DNA of 64,000 bases, from positions 62,001-126,000 of the forward strand of contig CALAMG010000004.1 of NCBI GenBank assembly GCA_937925715.1. The letters run 5' to 3'. This document shows positions 16,360 to 22,966 of this stretch, one piece after another. Both the position numbers and the translations under genes were made by a program. The notes under the pieces were generated by a model. The model was not told the origin of the DNA. It did no database searches and saw nothing but the letters and a program-made list of their open reading frames with translations. How positions within the stretch are numbered: position 1 is the first letter of the stretch; the number at the start of each line of letters is the position of its first letter. The DNA is from an uncultured Collinsella sp. (lineage in GTDB: Bacteria > Actinomycetota > Coriobacteriia > Coriobacteriales > Coriobacteriaceae).

Positions 16360-16840
16360 AAAGGATCACTCCTTCGCGCTCGATTACCGCGGCAAGATCG
16401 TCATCAAGATAGTCACTCGAGACAAGGTCAACCTGCTTCCCGGTTTCTTTGCGAACCGCCTCGCCAAACGCCGACAACGCGAAAAGACCAAAGCCCTGCT
16501 CGCGATCGACTTCGAGACGCAAGTCAATATCGCTATCGACATGTGCCTCGCCCCGGGCATACGAACCAAAAAGAATCACGGTTTTGATGGCGGGAATCGA
16601 GCTGGCTGCCTCGCGGACGGCGGACTCAATCTGGGCAGCATCCAAAATGCCCGTCGCGGCGCTTTCGCTCGCAGAGCTTTTACCAAGTGAAGGAACAAAC
16701 GGCAGAGAGCGCTCGCGCAGCATCTGCCTCATAAACATATTGACCGCAACAGACGAAGTCATGCCAAGCTCTTCGCACAGTTCGGCAAATGAGTCTTTAA
16801 TTGACGAGTCCACTCGCACACTCAGCACAGACGCAGCCAT
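16346..16840 (-). CDS. mntA: DinJ-like domain fused to MntA-type nucleotidyltransferase antitoxin
   Basis: A 164-residue two-domain protein. Residues 1-50 (ASVLSVRVDSSIKDSFAELC ... SSVAVNMFMRQM ... LPFVPSL) match the ribbon-helix-helix part of RelB/DinJ antitoxins, including the domain's usual end. Residues 65-164 are a minimal nucleotidyltransferase with GSYARGE and GSX10DXD (Gly92, Ser93, Asp104, Asp106), as in MntA, which AMPylates HepT. MntA alone normally has no DNA-binding domain, so this fusion would give the HepT/MntA pair a built-in repressor. ATG at 16840 with AGGAGGT. The dyad at 16850-16881 is the natural operator. Confidence 0.85.
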   Translation of the reverse strand: MAASVLSVRVDSSIKDSFAELCEELGMTSSVAVNMFMRQMLRERSLPFVPSLGKSSASESAATGILDAAQIESAVREAASSIPAIKTVILFGSYARGEAHVDSDIDLRLEVDREQGFGLFALSAFGEAVRKETGKQVDLVSSDYLDDDLAAVIEREGVILYDRA

Positions 16841-16849
16841 GGATACCTC

Positions 16850-16881
16850 CTGTATGACATTGTCTATATATTATCATACAG
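16850..16881 (-). promoter_or_regulatory. operator dyad of the DinJ-MntA/HepT operon
   Basis: CTGTATGA and TCATACAG are perfect 8-bp arms, 16 bp apart, directly before the RBS of the antitoxin gene. GATAATATATAG between and around them supplies a -10-like region. Arms of this kind suit a ribbon-helix-helix repressor such as the fused DinJ-like domain. Confidence 0.65.
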
Positions 16882-16882
16882 A

Positions 16883-17905
16883 CTAGCGAGAGGTCGAGGC
16901 GCGGTGTTCGATGTGGCCAGGGATCTCGATGCGTTTGGGCGCCAGCTTTGCGGCCTCGCCCACGGTGGTGGTGACGACGTCGATGCGCTCGGACAGGCGC
17001 TCGACCACGCGCTCGGCAATGGTAAGGGTGTCCTGCGCGGCCGTTGTCACACCGCCAAAGAGCACGTGGTTCCAGGGGCAGTCGTCAAACGTCGCGATTT
17101 TGAGCCCCGCCGGCAGCGAGGGACCAAGCTGCGCCAGCGCCTCGGTCAGACGCAGGAAGACCAGGCCGTTGACGGCAATGAGGCCGAGCTTTTTGCCGGC
17201 ATAGCCGCGGATGGTCTTGTCCAAACGGCCAACGCCCGTGGCACCGCCGTCGGCTAGGGTGACGACCTCGCCCGCAAGGCCGCGGCGCGAAAGCTCTTCG
17301 ACAAAGGCCTCGGCGCGCTCTCGACGGACGGGGCTGTCGTCGTTTGCCTCGGTGAGCAGGCACAGGCGCTCGCTGCCCGCAGCGGCCAAGGCGTCTACCA
17401 AGCCGGCGACCAGCTCACGGTTGTTAGATGTCACCAGATCGATGCCACCGTCGGCAACATCGCGGTCGAGCAGCACGACGGGCAGGCGTCCCGCGGCCGC
17501 GGCGATTGCCTCGTCGTTACCGCCGCAGGTATTGACGACCAGGCCGTCCACGCCGGCATCGATAAGCCTGGTGAGCGACTCTGCTTCCTTTGCGGGATCG
17601 TTGCCGCTAATGGCCGTCATAAGCGAGCAGCCGCGCGCGGCGGCACTGGCGGAAAGACCTTCGAGCATAGCGCTGGAGAACGGGTTGGCGATGTCGGCCA
17701 AGATCACGCCGATGAGGTTGGTGCGCGAGCTGCGCAGATTGCGCGCGGCGGCACGCGGGCGATAGCCGGTGCGCTCGATAACCGCCGCGATGCGAGCACG
17801 GGTTTCCTCGGTCATTTGCCCGGGGCGGTTGTTGAGATAGCGCGAGACCGTGGCTGGGCTCACGCCCGCCTCGGCGGCAATGTCCTTAATTCTCATCTGC
17901 GCCAT
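16883..17905 (-). CDS. LacI-family transcriptional regulator
   Basis: A 340-residue repressor. The N-terminal helix-turn-helix reads MRIKDIAAEAGVSPATVSRY, followed by the hinge helix region, then a periplasmic-binding-protein-like effector domain (LIGVILADIANPF to the end). Such proteins usually sense sugars. I chose ATG 17905; the later Met (17896) is equally usual for the family. The RBS is poor. The gene stands alone between the HepT operon and a GntR gene, so its target is not evident. Confidence 0.88.
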   Translation of the reverse strand: MAQMRIKDIAAEAGVSPATVSRYLNNRPGQMTEETRARIAAVIERTGYRPRAAARNLRSSRTNLIGVILADIANPFSSAMLEGLSASAAARGCSLMTAISGNDPAKEAESLTRLIDAGVDGLVVNTCGGNDEAIAAAAGRLPVVLLDRDVADGGIDLVTSNNRELVAGLVDALAAAGSERLCLLTEANDDSPVRRERAEAFVEELSRRGLAGEVVTLADGGATGVGRLDKTIRGYAGKKLGLIAVNGLVFLRLTEALAQLGPSLPAGLKIATFDDCPWNHVLFGGVTTAAQDTLTIAERVVERLSERIDVVTTTVGEAAKLAPKRIEIPGHIEHRASTSR

Positions 17906-18028
17906 AGCGCACCCCGTTTCCCAATTGTCGGCGGTCTGAGCCATTTTAGGCATTTTTAAAAATCTCGGTTGCAAAACGCTGTAGGTGAGCCGCATCGTTT
18001 TTGCGTCTCGAGCAGATGCGATGATGGG

Positions 18029-18721
18029 CTAGATAGACGAGTCTTTAGGCAGCTCAAAGTAGTCGGGATGCAAGGCGATAACCGGGCCCTGCTCTTCGGG
18101 CATCAGGTGCAAGTGCGTCTCTGCCAGATAACTCGCCGCATCGGTATCGCCCCTCTTAATGGCCTCGAGAATCCGGCGATGCTGCCGACGAATCGGCTCC
18201 CAATCCAGATCCTGCGACACCATACGCAACCAGTTGTATCGCTCAAAATGCGTGTTGATGCTCTTCATCCAATCCCACAACATGTGACGATCGGCAATCT
18301 CAAAACATGTCTCATGGAACAGGTTGTCCAGATCAAAAAAGCGACGCGTTTCGCTATGGTCGAGTGACTCGGACTCGGCAAGAATCTGCTCAAGCCGCTG
18401 CTTTTGCTCGGGCGTAGCAGCCGAACAACATTTAATGAGCACGCTTCTCTCGAGCTTCTCGCGCAAGAAACAGGCGTTCTCGGCGCGCTCCATGCTGATT
18501 TTTGAGACATAAGTGCCGCTTTTGGGACGCGTTTCCACCAGCTCCTGCTCACGCAGGCGCACAAAGGACTCGCGAATGGGCGTGCGCCCGATTCCCGTCT
18601 CCTTTTCCAGACCAATCGCCGAAAGGCGCGTGCCAGGCTTGAGCTCGGCATAGATGATCTTGGAGCGCAATGCGTTGTATGCCTGGTCTTGCAGGCTCTG
18701 ATAATGCTGGTGTTGTTCCAT
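18029..18721 (-). CDS. GntR-family (FadR/FCD) transcriptional regulator
   Basis: A 230-residue regulator. The winged helix (about 10-78: LRSKIIYAELKPGTRLSAIG ... GRTPIRESFVRL) is followed by an FCD effector domain (about 90-215) with the conserved NLFHETCFEIADRH motif and a later His that would bind a metal and a carboxylic acid ligand. The ATG at 18721 has GAGGG upstream. It is transcribed alone and no obvious metabolic target is beside it. Confidence 0.88.
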   Translation of the reverse strand: MEQHQHYQSLQDQAYNALRSKIIYAELKPGTRLSAIGLEKETGIGRTPIRESFVRLREQELVETRPKSGTYVSKISMERAENACFLREKLERSVLIKCCSAATPEQKQRLEQILAESESLDHSETRRFFDLDNLFHETCFEIADRHMLWDWMKSINTHFERYNWLRMVSQDLDWEPIRRQHRRILEAIKRGDTDAASYLAETHLHLMPEEQGPVIALHPDYFELPKDSSI

Positions 18722-18784
18722 AAAGCCCTCGGATGAAGCCCACGGTTTGTCGAATATCACCACGTAATACTATCGCATCGACAC

Positions 18785-18820
18785 GCCCCAGCTCCCAATC
18801 AGTCTTTTTGGGACGGGGCT
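18785..18820. repeat. GGGAC-type hairpin
   Basis: GCCCC AGC TCCCAA pairs with TTGGGA C GGGGC around TCAGTCTTT, followed by TCTTTTAG on the + strand. It looks like a terminator for the + strand, but no + strand gene precedes it, so it may be another dispersed hairpin. Confidence 0.45.
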
Positions 18821-18866
18821 CTTTTAGCTACCCTGGCCCGCAGATCGGCCCCCTTGCCACAAAAGT

Positions 18867-19004
18867 GGCCCATCTACTACGTTAACACGGATAGCCTCGG
18901 CCATACCGAAAACCGTGAAAACAAAACCGCAGGTAGAGAGCTTATCGATTTTCAAAATAGCCGGCTATGGTTGACCTCTGCGGCTTAAACGTAGTAGATA
19001 GGCC
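18867..19004. repeat. 138-bp inverted-repeat element
   Basis: GGCCCATCTACTACGTT and AACGTAGTAGATAGGCC form the ends with a single mismatch. Inside, ATAGCC and GGCTAT and CCGCAG and CTGCGG also pair, giving a large folded structure without an open frame. It occupies much of the 522-bp gap between the GntR gene and the ATPase. It is a candidate non-autonomous element or structured RNA. Confidence 0.65.
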
Positions 19005-19140
19005 CTATTCGTGGCACAGCACTACTGCACCCCAAATTGGCACCCCGAGCCCTCGTGAGTTGCCAACAAGCTGTTCGTCCAGCGCTTTATCCGCGCGGCA
19101 TTTGGAAAATAGCACCACCGCAAAACCCGCGAGTAGCGCT

Positions 19141-19230
19141 TACTTTGCTATATCTCACTATACTTTGCTATATCTTGCTATACTTTGCTATATCTTGCTA
19201 TACTTTGCTATATCTTGCTATACCTTGAGC
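19141..19230 (+). repeat. 10-bp iterons before ATPase gene 1
   Basis: Four tandem 20-bp units, each TACTTTGCTA plus TATCTTGCTA, then a degenerate half unit. Read as 10-mers the motif TTGCTATA occurs eight times, with one variant (TCACTATA), all on the same helix face. The array ends directly at the ATPase RBS, AAAGGTGG at 19231. The counterpart before the second ATPase gene is at 61911-61976. Confidence 0.9.
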
Positions 19231-19243
19231 AAAGGTGGCTCAC

Positions 19244-20335
19244 ATGCAAACAAACCCTTTTAAGCCCACAGCAGGTAAAACACCTCCCACGATTATCGGC
19301 CGCGAAGATGTGCTCGAAGAATTCAATGAGGGCCTCGTCAACGGGCCTGGTGCCCCGGGGCGCCTAATGCGCATAGCCGGCGTCCGTGGAACGGGCAAGA
19401 CGGTCCTCCTTGACGAGTGCTCACGTTTGGCGCAAAGCCGTGGCTGGACGGTCATAAAAGAGGTCGCAGCCGAGGGACTTTGCCAACGCATTCTCGAACA
19501 GCTGCAGCCCAAATTCCAGGCCAAACACGCCAGATTTGAGCCCACCGTAGCTGGCATATCCATCGGCAGCATAGACATTGAGCGAATCGGTCCATCGCTA
19601 CGCGACGCCATGAGACAGACAATATCCAAGAATGAAAATGGCCTGCTCATCACTCTCGACGAGGTTCAAGACGCAGAGCTCGATGAGGTCCGAACGCTCT
19701 CCATTGCGATTCAGCAGGTTATCGGCGAAGACCTTGATATCGCCTTTGTTTTTGCTGGGCTGCCTTCGATGATTGAAAGCATCATCAACGGAAAGACACT
19801 TACGTTTTTGCGCCGTGCCCTCCCCTTTGATCTGAAGGCTGTGGCAGTAACCGAAGTGTCGTACTCCCTCGAGGAAACCATTGAAGCGTCTGGCATGGAG
19901 TTGCAGCCAGGTATTGCCGGCCAACTTGCCGAGGCAACGCAAGGCTATCCTTTCATGATCCAACTCGTTGGATACTACGCATGGCAGTTAGCAAGACGTG
20001 CACATACAGCGATTATTGGAGAAGAAGAAGCCGAGCGTGGCATTGCAACGGCACGCGAACGCTTCTGCGCCATGGTGATTGAGCCCGCGTTGCAGCGCAT
20101 TCCGCCCACGTGCATCGCTTATCTGCTGAGCATGGCGTCTTTGGGGCAGACGAGCTCGACCAGCATGGTTGCCGATGCCCTAAACAAAACGCCTCAACAG
20201 GTGAGCTCCGTCCGCAGCCGCCTGTTAAGAGAATCGATTATCGAGGCTCCTTCGTACGGCAAGGTCTCATTTGCCATCCCCTACATGCGCGACTACCTCT
20301 ACGAGCACAAAGCCGAACTGGAAGTTGAACTGTAG
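19244..20335 (+). CDS. AAA+ ATPase with C-terminal winged helix, Orc/Cdc6-like layout (paralogue 1)
   Basis: A 363-residue ATPase. It opens with the NPFKPTAG signature, then Walker A GVRGTGKT (Lys52), Walker B LLITLDEVQDA (Asp139, Glu140), a sensor strand AFVFAGLP, and a C-terminal winged-helix-like segment (about 300-355) ending VSFAIPYMRDYL. It is closely similar throughout to the protein at 60811-61893. The layout is that of AAA_16/Orc1-Cdc6-like or STAND ATPases; the true role is unknown. I chose ATG 19244, five bases after AAAGGTGG; a GTG at 19235 would overlap the RBS. The gene stands alone behind its iterons, which its winged helix may bind. Confidence 0.85.
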   Translation: MQTNPFKPTAGKTPPTIIGREDVLEEFNEGLVNGPGAPGRLMRIAGVRGTGKTVLLDECSRLAQSRGWTVIKEVAAEGLCQRILEQLQPKFQAKHARFEPTVAGISIGSIDIERIGPSLRDAMRQTISKNENGLLITLDEVQDAELDEVRTLSIAIQQVIGEDLDIAFVFAGLPSMIESIINGKTLTFLRRALPFDLKAVAVTEVSYSLEETIEASGMELQPGIAGQLAEATQGYPFMIQLVGYYAWQLARRAHTAIIGEEEAERGIATARERFCAMVIEPALQRIPPTCIAYLLSMASLGQTSSTSMVADALNKTPQQVSSVRSRLLRESIIEAPSYGKVSFAIPYMRDYLYEHKAELEVEL

Positions 20336-20375
20336 AAACGACAACTGCCCTGCAAGATGAAAACCGTTCCAGGAG

Positions 20376-20460
20376 CACTTCTTTGCCAACGCCACCGACG
20401 AGGCCATCATCGCCAAGGTCAAGGAGCTCCTGGGCCCTAATCGGACTATCTGCGCCTTCC
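20376..20460 (+). pseudogene. short gene-tail remnant
   Basis: An open stretch reading EHFFANATDEAIIAKVKELL then GP looks like the amphipathic C-terminal end of a lost protein. It has no start and loses protein character after about 28 codons. It is followed by a terminator. The parent gene is not recognised. Confidence 0.4.
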
Positions 20461-20469
20461 CGTCGAACG

Positions 20470-20508
20470 CAGGCGGCGGCTGCCCAACACACAGGGCAGC
20501 CGCCGCTT
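20470..20508 (+). terminator. terminator after ATPase gene 1 region
   Basis: GGCGGCGGCTGCCC pairs with GGGCAGCCGCCGC around AACACACA and is followed by TTTTTGC on the + strand. It therefore ends transcripts from the ATPase and the remnant, and opposes the oxidoreductase gene that ends at 20538. Confidence 0.8.
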
Positions 20509-20537
20509 TTTGCAATCGATTGGTGCAAAGGGGTTGG

Positions 20538-22487
20538 CTAGAGGGCGCAGGCAACCTTGTAGCCATCGCCGATGGCATCGCGGATGTTGCCACACTTCTG
20601 GGCATCGCCCAGCACGTGGGTGGCAACACCGGCTGCAGCCAAGTCGTCGGCCAGCTTGGTATTGGGACGATAGCCCATGGCAAGTACCAGCGTATCGGCA
20701 TCGGCGATGGTGTGGATCTCGCCGTCCTTTTCGTAGCTGATGGCATCCTCGGTAATCTCGGTCACCTTGGCCTCGGTCAGCACGTGAACGCCCTTGGAGA
20801 GCATGCGCGTGATGAGCACCGCGCGACCGGCGCCGCCCTCGTTGGCGGCGAGCGTCTTGGTCATCTCGATGACGGTGACGTCGCGATTGGCCGGCGACAG
20901 ATCGTTGACCAACGGGGCCAGGTAGTCGGCCGTCTCGCAACCGACGGTGCCGCCGCCCACGATGACAATCTTCTTGCCCGGGAAAGCTTTGCCACCAAGC
21001 AGGTCGTCAGCCGTCATAACCTGCTTAAAGCCCTGCATGAAGGCCGGAGCGATGGGCTCGGCGCCATAAGCCAGGACGACCTCATAGCCGGCATAGTCGC
21101 GCTTAATGTCCTCGGCAGTAAGCTCGGTGCCAAATATGCACTTCACGCCCGCCTCGGCCAGACGACGGTACTGATACTTGATCACGCGGGTGAGCTCTTG
21201 CTTTGCTGGCGGAACGGCCGCGATGCGCATCTCGCCGCCCGGCTCATCCTGCTTGTCCACGAGCACCACGTTATGGCCGCGCTTGGCGGCAATGTAGGCT
21301 GCCTCCATGCCCGCAGGACCAGCGCCCACAACCAGTACGTTCTTGGCCTCGGCGGCAGGCTCGTAGCCGGCCTCGTCGCGCTCAACATCGGGGTTGACGG
21401 TGCAGGAGATGCGCTTGCCAAACATAATGCCGTTCAGGCAGCGCAGGCAGCCAATGCAGGGGCGGATGTCGTCGGCGTTACCGGCAGCGGCCTTATTGCA
21501 GAACTCGGCATCGCACAGATTGGCGCGGCCCATCATGCAGATGTCGGCAGCACCGTCCTCGATCAGCTCCTCGGCGATCCAGGCCTCGTTGATGCGACCG
21601 ACGGTGGCGACGGGAATGTTGACGTGCTTTTTGATCTCGCGCGAGCAGGCGGCATGCGAGGCCTGCTGGGTACCGGCGGCGGGAATTGCGGAGCCGCGCT
21701 TGATAGTGGTACCACCCGACACATGAATCATGTCGACGCCGGCCTTCTCCAGGCGACGCGAGACGTAGATCATATCGTTGAGGGTCAGGCCGCCATCGGT
21801 GTACTCATCGCCCGAGATGCGGACGTCGATGATAAAGTCCTTGCCGCAGCGCTCGCGAATCTCGGCGATGACCTCGAGCAGGAAGCGCATACGGGCGTCG
21901 AGCGAGCCGCCGTACTCATCGGTACGCTTGTTATAGAGCGGGGTTAAAAAGCCGCCGAGCATGCCGTGGGCGTGCGCCGCATGGACCTCGACGCCATCGA
22001 CACCGGCCTTCTGCATACGCACGGCAGCGTCGCCAAACTGATGCGTGAGCTCGTGAATCTCATCGACCGTGATGGGGCGCGGTGCCTCGCGGGCGTAAGA
22101 CGGGCCCACAAAGGACGGAGCGATCAGGCGCGGCGTGCCCGGAATGTTAAAGGCCATGTAGGCGGGGTGGAAGAGCTGCGGCATGATCTTGCAGCCATAC
22201 TCGTGGACGGCCGCGGCGAGCTTTTCCCAGCCGGGGATAAACGTGTCGTCGTAGCAGCACATGTCACCCGGCAGATAGGTATAGGTGGGCTCGACCGTCA
22301 CGACCTCGGTGATGATCAGGCCCACGCCGCCCTTGGCGCGGGCACGGTAATGATCGACCAAGTCGTCGGTCACATAGCCATGATCGGCCAGGTTGGTGGA
22401 TACCGGCGGCATAAAGACGCGGTTCTTGACCTCGGTCGTACCGACCTTGATCGGGCTAAAGAGCATCGGATAGGCGGAGGACTCCAT
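20538..22487 (-). CDS. old yellow enzyme-type NADH:flavin oxidoreductase with Fe-S and FAD domains
   Basis: A 649-residue multidomain oxidoreductase of the 2,4-dienoyl-CoA reductase/trimethylamine dehydrogenase family. Domains: an FMN TIM barrel (about 8-340) with the HAAHAHG active-site motif, a [4Fe-4S] motif CIGCLRC...C (about 345-365), and a C-terminal FAD/NAD(P) unit with GAGPAGMEAA and GGGTVGCETA. Relatives include the bile acid-converting BaiCD/BaiH and many enoate reductases of gut anaerobes; the substrate here cannot be assigned. The ATG at 22487 follows AAGGAAG. It is monocistronic. Confidence 0.88.
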   Translation of the reverse strand: MESSAYPMLFSPIKVGTTEVKNRVFMPPVSTNLADHGYVTDDLVDHYRARAKGGVGLIITEVVTVEPTYTYLPGDMCCYDDTFIPGWEKLAAAVHEYGCKIMPQLFHPAYMAFNIPGTPRLIAPSFVGPSYAREAPRPITVDEIHELTHQFGDAAVRMQKAGVDGVEVHAAHAHGMLGGFLTPLYNKRTDEYGGSLDARMRFLLEVIAEIRERCGKDFIIDVRISGDEYTDGGLTLNDMIYVSRRLEKAGVDMIHVSGGTTIKRGSAIPAAGTQQASHAACSREIKKHVNIPVATVGRINEAWIAEELIEDGAADICMMGRANLCDAEFCNKAAAGNADDIRPCIGCLRCLNGIMFGKRISCTVNPDVERDEAGYEPAAEAKNVLVVGAGPAGMEAAYIAAKRGHNVVLVDKQDEPGGEMRIAAVPPAKQELTRVIKYQYRRLAEAGVKCIFGTELTAEDIKRDYAGYEVVLAYGAEPIAPAFMQGFKQVMTADDLLGGKAFPGKKIVIVGGGTVGCETADYLAPLVNDLSPANRDVTVIEMTKTLAANEGGAGRAVLITRMLSKGVHVLTEAKVTEITEDAISYEKDGEIHTIADADTLVLAMGYRPNTKLADDLAAAGVATHVLGDAQKCGNIRDAIGDGYKVACAL

Positions 22488-22590
22488 ACTAGGCTTCCTT
22501 TCGTTTGAGCCGCTCGGCGGCAGTTGCTAACGTACCTATCGTATCAGCAACTGCCGTATCCGTAGTCAAACATGCCCAAACGCCGGTCGA

Positions 22591-22791
22591 CTAATGAATA
22601 CCGCGGCCCAAGTCTTCGGCGATTTTGTCTACGCCCTTAAGTGCAGCGCACGTCTTTTTGTTGGAGCAATGCCCCGTGCAAACGCCACCCTGAGCGCAGT
22701 CGGCGCAGGTGCCCTTGCGGTAGATGCGCACGCACACGGCGACAAACGCAACGCCGATAACAGCCAGTACAACAAAATCGATAGGTGCCAT
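22591..22791 (-). CDS. FeoB-associated Cys-rich membrane protein
   Basis: A 66-residue protein with one N-terminal membrane helix (about 5-24) and a cysteine-rich tail CADCAQGGVCTGHCSNKKTC. Small proteins of this type commonly follow feoB and are thought to help ferrous iron uptake. AGGAGG lies 6 bases before the ATG at 22791. It is downstream of feoB on the same strand, separated by the terminator at 22905-22937, so it may be made by read-through. Confidence 0.85.
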   Translation of the reverse strand: MAPIDFVVLAVIGVAFVAVCVRIYRKGTCADCAQGGVCTGHCSNKKTCAALKGVDKIAEDLGRGIH

Positions 22792-22904
22792 AGCAAGCCT
22801 CCTCTAGTTAACCATCACTTACTTTACCCCATTCTCCACCTACCAAAAAGGGACAAGTTGAATTTGGTCAGTTTTATCTGCGGAAATGCCATATCTCTCC
22901 CACC

Positions 22905-22937
22905 AAAAAGCCCGAGTGTCGCTGGGACACCCGGGCT
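22905..22937 (-). terminator. feoB terminator
   Basis: AGCCCGGGTGTC pairs with GACACTCGGGCT with one wobble pair around CCCAGC on the transcribed strand, followed by a T run. It lies 30 bp past the feoB stop and before the small Cys-rich protein gene. Confidence 0.75.
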
Positions 22938-22966
22938 CGTGGAAAGGGGCTAATCCTTATTCGGAC

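Noticed and set aside
19141..19230. CRISPR array
   Set aside because: The units are 10-20 bp tandem repeats without spacers, and no cas gene is in the window.
20520..21947. 475-codon open frame on the + strand
   Set aside because: Antisense shadow of the flavin oxidoreductase gene; composition is His/Ala/Gly-rich and has no RBS or known motif. Similar shadows lie opposite ppc (35800-37959), aspS (26683-28950), feoB (22886-25153) and hisS (38155-39576).
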